DNA of 64,000 bases from an uncultured Anaerolineae bacterium. GTDB lineage: Bacteria > Chloroflexota > Anaerolineae > Promineifilales > Promineifilaceae. The translations under genes and the position numbers were made by a program. The first letter of the stretch is position 1, and each line of letters opens with the position of its first letter. The stretch spans positions 124,001 to 188,000 of the forward strand of contig CAJQMR010000013.1 in assembly GCA_905479495.1 (NCBI GenBank). The letters run 5' to 3'. Below the pieces are notes generated by a model. The model was given only the letters and a program-made list of their open reading frames with translations, searched no databases and had not been told where the DNA came from. Shown piece by piece: positions 51,306-60,445 of this stretch.

Positions 51306-51355
51306 ATAGTAGTACATCATTGACAATTTGTCAAGATCGTGTACGAACTTCGTAC
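51306..51355 (-). promoter_or_regulatory. consensus promoter overlapped by two operator dyads
   Basis: minus strand TTGACA (51329-51334) N17 TACTAT (51306-51311); dyads TTGACA-ATT-TGTCAA and GTACGA-ACT-TCGTAC. Confidence 0.8.
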
Positions 51356-51388
51356 TATTCCCTTTTAAGTTCTTTTCTTTGAGAGAAA

Positions 51389-51862
51389 CTAATTGCGATA
51401 TTTTTCGCGGAGGGCGCGTTCGACCTGGCGCTGGCTGTCGCGGCGGGCCAGGGTTTGGCGCTTGTCGTGTAGTTTTTTACCTCGGGCCAGGGCAAATTCC
51501 AGCTTGGCACGGCCGTTTTTCAAATAAAGCATGGTGGGAACGGCCGTTAATCCTTTTTGCCCCAGCTCGTCCAAAATCTTGTTGATTTCCCGGCGGTGCA
51601 GCAGCAGCTTGCGCGGGCGCGTTGGCTCATGGTTTTGCACATTGCCATGTTCATACTCAGCAATGTGAGCCTCCACCAACCACAGCTCCCCATCGCGTGG
51701 CTGCACGTAAGCACGGGCCAAACTCACCCGGTTGGCCCGCACCGATTTAATTTCTGTGCCCGTCAGCACCAGACCTGCTTCAAATATTTCCAACAGTTCA
51801 TACTCGTGACGGACCCGTCTGTTCTTGGCAATAATCTTTTTGCCCGATGATTGTTGTGTCAT
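51389..51862 (-). CDS. smpB: SsrA-binding protein SmpB
   Basis: KIIAKNRRVRHEYELLEIFEAGLVLTGTEIKSVR...GKKLHDKR. Confidence 0.98.
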   Translation of the reverse strand: MTQQSSGKKIIAKNRRVRHEYELLEIFEAGLVLTGTEIKSVRANRVSLARAYVQPRDGELWLVEAHIAEYEHGNVQNHEPTRPRKLLLHRREINKILDELGQKGLTAVPTMLYLKNGRAKLEFALARGKKLHDKRQTLARRDSQRQVERALREKYRN

Positions 51863-51889
51863 ACGATTATTCGTTTGGGAATAGTTCCC

Positions 51890-51937
51890 AGATGAACGCT
51901 GATACCGCCGATTAAATCAAAAAATCAGCGTTCATCT
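51890..51937. repeat. intergenic hairpin repeat upstream of smpB
   Basis: perfect 14-bp arms agatgaacgctgat / atcagcgttcatct followed by gcgttaatcagcgtcc. Confidence 0.85.
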
Positions 51938-51961
51938 GCGTTAATCAGCGTCCAATTACTA

Positions 51962-53344
51962 TTATTCGCCAGTTTGCAGAAATTCAATTGCTCGATCAAG
52001 CTGAATATCTTCCTCAGCATCAAATTCCATTTCTACAATGAGGTCCGGCGTAATGCCTTGCTCACTAATTGTATTGTTATTGGGCGTATACCAACGCGCA
52101 ATCGTCACCCGCATCTCTGAGCCATCAGAAAGTTGATACACCTGCTGCACCGACCCCTTACCAAAAGAGACGTCGCCTATGATGACGGCACGGCCGTTAT
52201 CCTGAATGGCCCCCGCTACAATTTCCGAGGCGCTGGCACTGCCGCCATTTACCAAAACGACCAGGGGAATCTCCTCACCTAAATCACCATCATCTGCTCG
52301 GAACACCTGATCCAGGCCAGCATTGTTGCGCTCGTACAATACCACGCTGTCCGTCAAAAACAGGTCAGCAATGCTAATGGATTGGTTCAGGAACCCACCA
52401 GGATTATCCCGTAAATCAAAAATGATGCTCTCCGCACCTTGATCAAGCAAGGCTTGCAACGCTTCAACCGTCTTTTCGGTGGCGGTTTGGTCAAAGGTGG
52501 TCAATTTAATATAGGCAATATTGCCTTCCAACATTTCTGATTCAACTGTGGCAATCTCAAAACGCACCCGGGTGATGGTAAATTCAAGTGGCTCGTCTTC
52601 ACCTTCACGCGCAATAGAGAGCGTTACATCGGTGCCGCGAGGGCCACGCACACGCAAGATAACCTCATCAAAGGAGAGGTCGGTTACCGGTTCACCATCA
52701 ACGGCCACAACAATATCGCCCGGCAGCAGACCCGCCAAATCAGCTGGCTGGTCAGGAATGGGCCGAACAATCTCAAACAGCCCTTCGTCCGTTTCCCGCA
52801 CGAAAGCACCAATGCCCTCAACCGATCCCCCGGCATCTTCCCGCAGACGAGCAGCCACTTCCGGGCGGACAAAGCGCGTGTAATCGTCACCCAACGTATC
52901 TAAGGAACCCTCAATGGCTGAATAAACAATTTCCTGATTAGCGGGAATGTCACCATCAAATCCGTCTTCAACCAATCCCCACGCTTCATAAAACAGGGTG
53001 AAGTCGATATCTTCTATATCTTCCAGGCGGGGTGCGGCTGGCTCATTTTCTTGGTTCCCGTCTGTGTTTTCAACGGCCGTATCCCCCTCATCATCGGCAC
53101 TCTCACCACCTTCTGCACCGACAACCACTGGCACTTCCACCTCGCGGGTTACTTCCACTTCTCGGGTCACTTCCCGCAGTTCGGTGAGCGTTTCGGTCAC
53201 TGTTTGGTCTGTAGCAGTGGCCCGACCGATGGCAAAACCAGCAACGGCCGTTGCTAAACAAAGCAGCAAGCCAGCCACAGCCATAACAAATAATATGGTC
53301 CGGTTACTGCGCGGGGGTTGATTGGTTGAATTATCGTAGCTCAT
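51962..53344 (-). CDS. S41 C-terminal processing peptidase
   Basis: PDZ DLAGLLPGDIVVAVDGEPV; VNGGSASASEIVAGAIQD; FGKGSVQQVYQL. Confidence 0.95.
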   Translation of the reverse strand: MSYDNSTNQPPRSNRTILFVMAVAGLLLCLATAVAGFAIGRATATDQTVTETLTELREVTREVEVTREVEVPVVVGAEGGESADDEGDTAVENTDGNQENEPAAPRLEDIEDIDFTLFYEAWGLVEDGFDGDIPANQEIVYSAIEGSLDTLGDDYTRFVRPEVAARLREDAGGSVEGIGAFVRETDEGLFEIVRPIPDQPADLAGLLPGDIVVAVDGEPVTDLSFDEVILRVRGPRGTDVTLSIAREGEDEPLEFTITRVRFEIATVESEMLEGNIAYIKLTTFDQTATEKTVEALQALLDQGAESIIFDLRDNPGGFLNQSISIADLFLTDSVVLYERNNAGLDQVFRADDGDLGEEIPLVVLVNGGSASASEIVAGAIQDNGRAVIIGDVSFGKGSVQQVYQLSDGSEMRVTIARWYTPNNNTISEQGITPDLIVEMEFDAEEDIQLDRAIEFLQTGE

Positions 53345-53354
53345 TAAAAAATCC

Positions 53355-54572
53355 TTAATCGTCTATTTGGACTAACTTTTGTAGCTCCATCACTGCCTGA
53401 TTCAAAACGGCATCGCGGCCGTTGTCAATATCTTCCTGAGTCACCGTCACTAAAATGTCTGGCTGCAAGCCTTGCTGGTCCAACTGATGCCGATCGGGGG
53501 TAAACCAACGTGATGCGGTGACATGCACCGAAGATCCATCACTCAAATCATACACCAACTGCACAGAGCCTTTGCCAAATGAAGGTGTGCTGCCCACCAG
53601 CTGCGCCCGCCCTCGATCTTGCAGCGCCCCGGCCAAAATTTCAGAAGAGCTGGCAGTCCCGCCATCCACCAAAATCATGATGGGGATGTCTGGGGCCAAC
53701 GTTTCTTCTGTGGCCTCATAAACGCGTTCCTCTTCGCCGCGTGACAGCTGGTACAGAATAGGGCCATCTTCTAGAAAATGATCGGCCACGGAAACGGCCG
53801 CATCCAGCAAACCACCCCCATTGCCCCGCAAATCCAAAATAAGTTGAGTAGCCCCTTGCGCTTGCAGATCGAGAACGGCCGTTTCAATTTCATTGGCGCT
53901 CTCACCACTAAAGCGGGTCAGTTGAATATAGCCCACCTGCTCGTTCTCACGCAACAGCCGGTACGTGACCGAAGGGATTAAAATATCACTCCGCTCCACT
54001 TCAATATCAACCGGTTCGGTTTCTTCAGGGTGCAAAACGGTTAAAACAACCGTTGTGCCTTTTTCACCCCGAATGCGCTCCGCCACATCTTGCACCGTCA
54101 TCTCCGGGGTGATTTCTTCGCCATCAACCGCCAGCAGTTCATCGCCAGACAAAATCCCAGCCTGCTCGGCGGGATTGCCAGGGATGGGTTCCAAAAAGAT
54201 GGGTCCGCCTTCTTCTGGCCGGGTTAACGTGGCACCAACACCGCCAAAGGTTCCCTGGAGCGATTGGCGTTCAATTTCGCGGTCAACTGGCTCGACAAAA
54301 AAGGTGTAGGGATCACCTAAAAGAGCTATGGAGCCACGAATCGCACCGTAGGTCAATTCCTGGGAAGTCGGTAATTCTCCCAAAAAGTTATCTTCGACCC
54401 GGCCCCACGCTTCCCAAAAAAGGCCAAACTCAGCAGAATCGGCCGTTTGCACCGTGATCTCACCCCGGCGCATTTCTACAAAATCATTGGTGAAGTAACC
54501 GGCCACAAAGGCACTAAGGGCAAGCATAACGAGCAGGACCGTGGCAAAAATATTGCGTAGACGTTCAGACAT
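53355..54572 (-). CDS. S41 C-terminal processing peptidase (tandem paralogue)
   Basis: PDZ EQAGILSGDELLAVDGEEI; VDGGTASSSEILAGALQD; FGKGSVQLVYDL. Confidence 0.95.
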   Translation of the reverse strand: MSERLRNIFATVLLVMLALSAFVAGYFTNDFVEMRRGEITVQTADSAEFGLFWEAWGRVEDNFLGELPTSQELTYGAIRGSIALLGDPYTFFVEPVDREIERQSLQGTFGGVGATLTRPEEGGPIFLEPIPGNPAEQAGILSGDELLAVDGEEITPEMTVQDVAERIRGEKGTTVVLTVLHPEETEPVDIEVERSDILIPSVTYRLLRENEQVGYIQLTRFSGESANEIETAVLDLQAQGATQLILDLRGNGGGLLDAAVSVADHFLEDGPILYQLSRGEEERVYEATEETLAPDIPIMILVDGGTASSSEILAGALQDRGRAQLVGSTPSFGKGSVQLVYDLSDGSSVHVTASRWFTPDRHQLDQQGLQPDILVTVTQEDIDNGRDAVLNQAVMELQKLVQIDD

Positions 54573-54912
54573 ATCATTTCTCGGCTGGGAATTTTGGCAA
54601 ACTACTGGCTTGCTCCTAAATCACAATAAACGTTGAAGGATTTACGGAGCAAAACAGTTAAGCAGTTACCTTAACATCAACATCATTACCTGTGAACTAC
54701 TTACGGGCAACTGTACACATGCTCCCTAGATTAATTTTACATTATGGTTCACTGATGGCGAAAGTAAACTAAAATCGCCTGATATTCCACTTTCACTTAA
54801 CGAATTCACAGAATTCAGCACCAATTGGGTGGCTAACTAACCATCCGCAAATAAGTAAAGCGCAGATATAAGAGAAAATTGTAGCACAGGTGATATGTCA
54901 AGCAATCTGCTG

Positions 54913-55027
54913 TATAATTCACTCTGTCGGATCGCCTTCCGCTGCCCACCCAAATCATCACGTTGTATGTTTTTGTTGGTTGAGCATTGGTTTGAGCAAA
55001 AACGCCGCTTTGCCTCATCGATCCGAC
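54913..55027 (+). promoter_or_regulatory. TATAAT -10 element and structured leader upstream of the GH3 gene
   Basis: TATAAT at 54913-54918; GTCGGATCG (54926-54934) / CGATCCGAC (55019-55027) closing stem. Confidence 0.45.
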
Positions 55028-55056
55028 CCTGACAATTCTAAATCTATTGGGAGCAA

Positions 55057-58000
55057 TTGTTCATCTTGAGCACTGTATGGAAACGTGTGAATCATCGTTG
55101 GCGCTGGTGGGGAACGGCCGTTTGTCTGGCCCTGTTCCTGCTGTTGAGCGCTGGCAGTCAGCCAATGCTGGCTCAGGATGAACCAGCCGCTGATTCCCTC
55201 GCTGCTGCCCAGGCCATCCTCGACAACATGAGCGTGGCCGAGCGTGTGGGACAGCTCTTCCTGGTTACCTTTGAAGGGGATCAAGCCACGTTCGACAGCG
55301 ACATTGCCGATCTGATTACCAACTATCACATTGGCGGGGTTGTCCTCTCAGCAGAGAATGACAACATCACCGGGTACGGCAACCTGGAAAATATCCCGGC
55401 CCAAACAGCGGAACTGATCAACAATCTGCAAAGTTTGGCGCTGGTGGGGCAACCAATTCCCGTTGCCGATGGCCCTGAAATTGAAGAAGATGCCGTGCCG
55501 CCGACCCGTTTGCCCACGCCGCCCTTTACTCCCATCCCGCTTTTTGTAGCCCTGGCCCATGAAGGTGACAGTTACCCGAATACGGCCGTTCTCAATGGCC
55601 TAACGGATGTGCCCAGCAACATGGCGATTGGGGCCACCTGGCAGCCAGAGCTGGCCCAGCAAGTTGGTGAAGTGGTGGGGCGCGAACTGTCCCACCTGGG
55701 AATCAATATGCTGTTTGGCCCCTCGCTGGACGTGCTGGAAACCCCCGACCCCATCAGCCCCAGCGATTTAGGCGTGCGCTCTTTTGGTGGTGATCCGTAC
55801 TGGGTGGGGGTGATGGGCAGTGCGTACACTGCTGGGGTGCACATGGGCAGCGATAATCAGATTGCCGTGATTCCCAAACATTTTCCTGGCTACGGTGCCA
55901 GCGACCGGCCGCTGCATGAAGAAGTGCCAACGGTGCGCAAATCATTGGAACAGCTGCGCCAGATTGAGCTAGCCCCATTTTTTGCCGTTGCTGGCGCTGC
56001 GCCACGACCAGAAGCCGTAGCTGACGGCTTGTTGACGACCCACATTCGCTACCAGGGCTTTCAAGGAAATATTCGGGCCACAACCAACCCCGTTAGCCTG
56101 GACCCGCTCGCCCTCTCAGCACTGATGGATCAGGAAGAGCTGATCAACTGGCGTAGCACGGGCGGGCTGATTGTGTCTGACAAGCTGGGGGTGCGCGCAG
56201 TGGAGCGATTCTACGGCCAGGATCAGGGATTTCCCCACCGTGTAGTAGCCAAAGATGCATTTTTGGCAGGCAATGATTTGCTTTATTTGTCAGATTTTGC
56301 CCTGGGCGACGCGCCGTATGAGGAACAGCTGCTCAACATTATCGACACGATTTTGTGGTTTCAAGAACGGTACGAAACAGATGTCGCTTTCCAGCAGCAG
56401 GTGGATACGGCCGTACTGCGCATTCTCCAACTAAAACGACGGCTTTACAACAACAGCTTTGATCCAGAAAACATTCTAACCAGCGACGCGGATCTACCGG
56501 TCGTCGATCCGGCAGGCGAAGCCACCACCATTGATGTGGCCCAGTCAAGCCTCACCCTCATCGCCCCGGACCCCGACGAACTGGTCGAGCGCCTGGTGCG
56601 GCCACCAACGGCCAGCGAAAATATCCTCATCTTCACCGACATGCGGCAATTCCAGCAGTGCAGCAGCTGCCCCCCACAGCCGCTCATTGGCCTGACCGCC
56701 ATCGAGGAACGCATGTTGGCCCTGTACGGACCACAAGCCAGCGCTCAGCTGCAAGCCAGCCAGATCAGCAGCCACAGCTTTGCCGATCTGCAAGCATTTA
56801 TTGACGCCGGACCGGAACCCATCATCTACAACACGGAGCCGATTACGCCCACCGTTGCCCCGGAAAGTAGTCCCACCCCAGAGAACGGCCCAACGTCAAC
56901 ACCGCTGCCCACAGCCACACCGCCACCTGCCTTCTTGGTGCAGGAAGATTTGGCCAGCGCCGACTGGATCGTCTTTGCCATGCTGGACCAAACGGGTGCC
57001 AATTCACGGGCGCTAAACAATTTTTTGGCGCAGCGGCCTGACCTGGTACGCGAACAGCGGGTGGTGGTTTTTGCCTTTAACGCACCTTATTATCTGGACT
57101 CGACTGAAATCACGCAGTTGTCTGCCCTATTTGGTTTGTACAGTCACAATGAAGCAGCCATTGATACGGCCGTACGCGCCCTCTTCCAAGAATTGCAATT
57201 TTCTGGCGCTTCACCCGTCAATATTCCTGGAGCCAGCTACGATCTGTTTTTGCAAACGCAGCCAACCGCTGCCCAGGTGATTGAACTGGACGCCACCAAT
57301 CAAGATGCAGATTCCTCTGCCGGAGATGAACCCTTTGCTGTTTCTGTTGGGGATACGCTGCGGCTGCAAACCGGCGTCATATTGGATAACAACGGGCACC
57401 CGGTGCCTGACGGTACCGTGGTGCGCTTCCGGCAGCGGGACCGGGTGGCTGGTGTGGAAAATATCATCGGCGAAGTACCCACCACAAATGGGATTGCCCA
57501 GCTGGATTATGTGCTGGAATCGCGTACCGAAGGGGGCCAGTTCCGGATTGTGGCAGAATCGGGCGCAGCCACTGTTTCCCAAGAAGTAGACATCAAAGTG
57601 GGCACCACAGAATCCGGCGGGGGGGCCCAAGTCTCGATCATCGATCCCACGCCACAGCCCACACCCACGGACGAACCGCCACCCACGCCCACGGTCACAG
57701 CTACTTCCCCGGCCACCGACGCGCCAGAACCCACCAGCACATCGTCGCAAACGGCCGTTCCCCCCGAGGAACCCGGTATTCGCATTGAACTATCAGAGTT
57801 TTGGTTGTTAACGGCCGTCTTTGCCGGACTGCTCGTTTCCAGTGGCACAGCCTTTACGCTGGGCCGCCAGCAAAACGTCACCCTGTCGCAGCAAATCGGC
57901 TGGCCCCTCTGGACCATGATTGGTGGCCTGCTAGCCTACATTTACTTCAAGTTGGAACTGCCAGGAACCGCCAATTTAGGCGATATGGGCGTATTCGCTG

Positions 58001-58071
58001 GCTTTCTGATTACGGCAATCGGTGGACTTGTCGGCTTGCTGCTCTACTGGCTGCGGCAAAAGTTTAGTTAA
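55057..58071 (+). CDS. glycoside hydrolase family 3 N-terminal domain protein with C-terminal TM segments (TTG start)
   Basis: VAERVGQLFLVTFEG, VIPKHFPGYGASDRPLHEEVPTV, GLIVSDKLGV; Pro/Thr-rich linker then hydrophobic helices. Confidence 0.9.
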   Translation: MFILSTVWKRVNHRWRWWGTAVCLALFLLLSAGSQPMLAQDEPAADSLAAAQAILDNMSVAERVGQLFLVTFEGDQATFDSDIADLITNYHIGGVVLSAENDNITGYGNLENIPAQTAELINNLQSLALVGQPIPVADGPEIEEDAVPPTRLPTPPFTPIPLFVALAHEGDSYPNTAVLNGLTDVPSNMAIGATWQPELAQQVGEVVGRELSHLGINMLFGPSLDVLETPDPISPSDLGVRSFGGDPYWVGVMGSAYTAGVHMGSDNQIAVIPKHFPGYGASDRPLHEEVPTVRKSLEQLRQIELAPFFAVAGAAPRPEAVADGLLTTHIRYQGFQGNIRATTNPVSLDPLALSALMDQEELINWRSTGGLIVSDKLGVRAVERFYGQDQGFPHRVVAKDAFLAGNDLLYLSDFALGDAPYEEQLLNIIDTILWFQERYETDVAFQQQVDTAVLRILQLKRRLYNNSFDPENILTSDADLPVVDPAGEATTIDVAQSSLTLIAPDPDELVERLVRPPTASENILIFTDMRQFQQCSSCPPQPLIGLTAIEERMLALYGPQASAQLQASQISSHSFADLQAFIDAGPEPIIYNTEPITPTVAPESSPTPENGPTSTPLPTATPPPAFLVQEDLASADWIVFAMLDQTGANSRALNNFLAQRPDLVREQRVVVFAFNAPYYLDSTEITQLSALFGLYSHNEAAIDTAVRALFQELQFSGASPVNIPGASYDLFLQTQPTAAQVIELDATNQDADSSAGDEPFAVSVGDTLRLQTGVILDNNGHPVPDGTVVRFRQRDRVAGVENIIGEVPTTNGIAQLDYVLESRTEGGQFRIVAESGAATVSQEVDIKVGTTESGGGAQVSIIDPTPQPTPTDEPPPTPTVTATSPATDAPEPTSTSSQTAVPPEEPGIRIELSEFWLLTAVFAGLLVSSGTAFTLGRQQNVTLSQQIGWPLWTMIGGLLAYIYFKLELPGTANLGDMGVFAGFLITAIGGLVGLLLYWLRQKFS

Positions 58072-59017
58072 CGGCCGTTTCCGCCACTTCTTTTTCGCCA
58101 CGATGCAGCTCTATATCCTCCCAAGAGATCGGATCATCCACGGGTTCCAGGTGGGTAAATACCGAAACCGGGGCCACCACGCGGCGCAAATCACGTTCAA
58201 TGTCTTCCAACAGTGTATGCCCCCGCTGCACCGTCCAGTCGCCAGGCACCTGCACATGCACCGACACAAAACGCGTTGCCCCCGATTGACGGGTGCGCAG
58301 CGCATGGTACTGCACCTCATCACAGCAGTACCCATCTAGCACAGCCCGCACTTTGGCAACCTCTTCTGCCGGTAAAGAGGTGTCCATCAGGCCATTAACG
58401 GCCGTTCCAACCAGCTTCACCCCCGTGCGAATAATATGCAAAGCCACCAACAACGCCAACACCGGGTCCAACCACTGCCAGCCAGTTAGCCAGACAGCCA
58501 GCACGCCCACCAGCACGCCCCCCGAGGTCCACACATCCGTCAGCAAATGTTGGGCATTGGCGGTGAGCGTCAGTGAATTGTGCTGCCGCCCCACGCGCAG
58601 CAGCACCAGGGCGGTTAGCCCATTGCCCAGCGCCGCCAGCACAGAAACAAATAACCCTAAACCAATTTGTTCCAATGGTTGCGGATGGATCAGCCGCTGA
58701 ACGGCCGTATAGCCAATGGCCAGTGCCGCCACCAAAATGAGGCTGCCCTCAATGCCCCCGGCAAAATATTCGGCTTTGCTGTGACCGTATTCGTGCTCAT
58801 CGTCAGGAGGTAGGGCAGCAATCGTAAGAATGATCAAGGCCATAACGGCCGTTACCAAATTCACGCCAGATTCCAGCGCATCAGACAACAGACCAACGGA
58901 GCCGGTTAACCAATAGGCAGTGGCTTTGAGACCAATAGTAAGAACGGCCGTGGCAATAGAAAGCCAAGCATAACGTGTAAGTTGATATCTATCTTGCATC
59001 TTTTTATTGTGACGCAT
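58064..59017 (-). CDS. cation diffusion facilitator transporter
   Basis: SVGLLSDALESGVNLV, EHEYGHSKAEYF, HLLTDVWTSGGVL. Confidence 0.95.
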   Translation of the reverse strand: MRHNKKMQDRYQLTRYAWLSIATAVLTIGLKATAYWLTGSVGLLSDALESGVNLVTAVMALIILTIAALPPDDEHEYGHSKAEYFAGGIEGSLILVAALAIGYTAVQRLIHPQPLEQIGLGLFVSVLAALGNGLTALVLLRVGRQHNSLTLTANAQHLLTDVWTSGGVLVGVLAVWLTGWQWLDPVLALLVALHIIRTGVKLVGTAVNGLMDTSLPAEEVAKVRAVLDGYCCDEVQYHALRTRQSGATRFVSVHVQVPGDWTVQRGHTLLEDIERDLRRVVAPVSVFTHLEPVDDPISWEDIELHRGEKEVAETAVN

Positions 59018-59121
59018 GACAGTATGAATTTCTAGCCAGCCAGTTCAATTTTGATTTAGTCCGGCCTAAGTGGCGGTGTAGTTAGGCTGAATACGGCCGT
59101 TTGGCCTAACTAAACGCAATC

Positions 59122-59173
59122 ATTTCCCCGGAAACTTCAACTGGATGCGCTTGAAAACAGTTTCCGGGGAAAT
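59122..59173. repeat. dispersed hairpin repeat copy 3
   Basis: ATTTCCCCGGAAAC (59122-59135) and GTTTCCGGGGAAAT (59160-59173), perfect arms. Confidence 0.9.
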
Positions 59174-59209
59174 GCAAAGACCTAAATTTACAATTTACAA
59201 TGCACTCAG

Positions 59210-60220
59210 TTACCGATACCGCTCCTGAATATTCGGTACCAAATAGTCATCAAAAGCGCGCGCCACATCATAGGCAGGCTGCCAACCCCAATCTCGGCGC
59301 GCTTGTTTGTCATTCAAACCCGCTGGCCAGCTGTCCACGATCCCTTGACGTTGCAAATCTGGGTCAAAAGAAACCTCCGCCTGAGGAAATCTCTTTTCTA
59401 CTTCTGCCTTAAATTCGGCAGCCGAAAGGCTGAAACTGGTGACGTTGTAAACGGTGCGGCTGAGTTCGCTGCGCGGCGTTTCCCAAAGCTGGAGCAGCGA
59501 GGTAATGGCATCGGGCATGGCCATAAAGGGGATGGTGCTGTCTTGGCGGACAAAGCAGCTGTAGGGCACACCTTGAGCCGCAGCGTGCAGCATTTCTGGC
59601 CCGTAATCACTTGTTCCTCCAGATGGCACCGTAAAGGCGCTAATCAACCCGGGAAAGCGGATGCTGCGAAAATCCAACATGGTGGGCGTTGTTTCTGCTA
59701 GCTGTTGATAATTGTGGCTGTAGTAGCTGCCCAGCTGCTCGCAGTACAGCTTGTTGCAGCCATACATGGTCGTGGGATAGTTCCAATCCCATTCGCGCAC
59801 GTAAAAATCTCGCGCTTTGGTTTTTAAATCGGGCATGCCGTAAACAGCAATAGAACTCGGAAATATGAAGCGCACCGGCTTACCCCGCTGCTGCGATTGC
59901 GCTGCAGCCAATTGCATTAAATTCAATGTGCCGTTTACGTTAACTTGATGAGCCAACTCCGGCGAGAATTCGCTGCGGGTGGAAAGCAGCGCCGCCAGGT
60001 GGAAAATCGTGTCTAACTCATATTCGGTTACCAGTCGAGCAAATAGTTTTTGGTCTAAAATATCGCCAATCATGTGGACGGAACGGCCGTCTAACGCTTC
60101 TGGTAACGGGTGCAGATCAAGTGTCAGCAGGATATATTCACCACTGGCTGATAGTTGCTCAATGAGCGCCTGGCCAATTTCACCAGCCGCACCAGTTATC
60201 AAAATTGCTTTTTTGCGCAT
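59210..60220 (-). CDS. NAD-dependent epimerase/dehydratase (extended SDR)
   Basis: ILITGAAGEIGQALIEQL; MYGCNKLYCEQL; start reassigned to MRKKAILITGA. Confidence 0.93.
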   Translation of the reverse strand: MRKKAILITGAAGEIGQALIEQLSASGEYILLTLDLHPLPEALDGRSVHMIGDILDQKLFARLVTEYELDTIFHLAALLSTRSEFSPELAHQVNVNGTLNLMQLAAAQSQQRGKPVRFIFPSSIAVYGMPDLKTKARDFYVREWDWNYPTTMYGCNKLYCEQLGSYYSHNYQQLAETTPTMLDFRSIRFPGLISAFTVPSGGTSDYGPEMLHAAAQGVPYSCFVRQDSTIPFMAMPDAITSLLQLWETPRSELSRTVYNVTSFSLSAAEFKAEVEKRFPQAEVSFDPDLQRQGIVDSWPAGLNDKQARRDWGWQPAYDVARAFDDYLVPNIQERYR

Positions 60221-60445
60221 GTAATCCTCTCTTATTCTATGTGCAGGCCAGTTACAAAGCAGCTGGCCCAAATGGTTCAGTAGGGTACTGGTATCATATC
60301 ACGATTGCCTTTAAACAATGGGTGCCAATCGGCCAAATTTAAGCATGATTTCTGGCAAAACGGCCGTTCCCTGAAACCGTTAGCAAAGATTGACGTACAG
60401 CTAACGCCTGTGTTAATCTCATACCCCAATAGCGAGGAAATATGC

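Noticed and set aside
51131-51388. Possible tmRNA (ssrA) next to smpB
   Set aside because: Checked the adjacent intergenic DNA; no tRNA-like ends, CCA or tag-like ORF visible.
53099-53190. Short tandem repeat in the S41 gene encoding VTREVEVTREVEV
   Set aside because: Explained as a simple low-complexity linker after the N-terminal TM helix; not a separate element.
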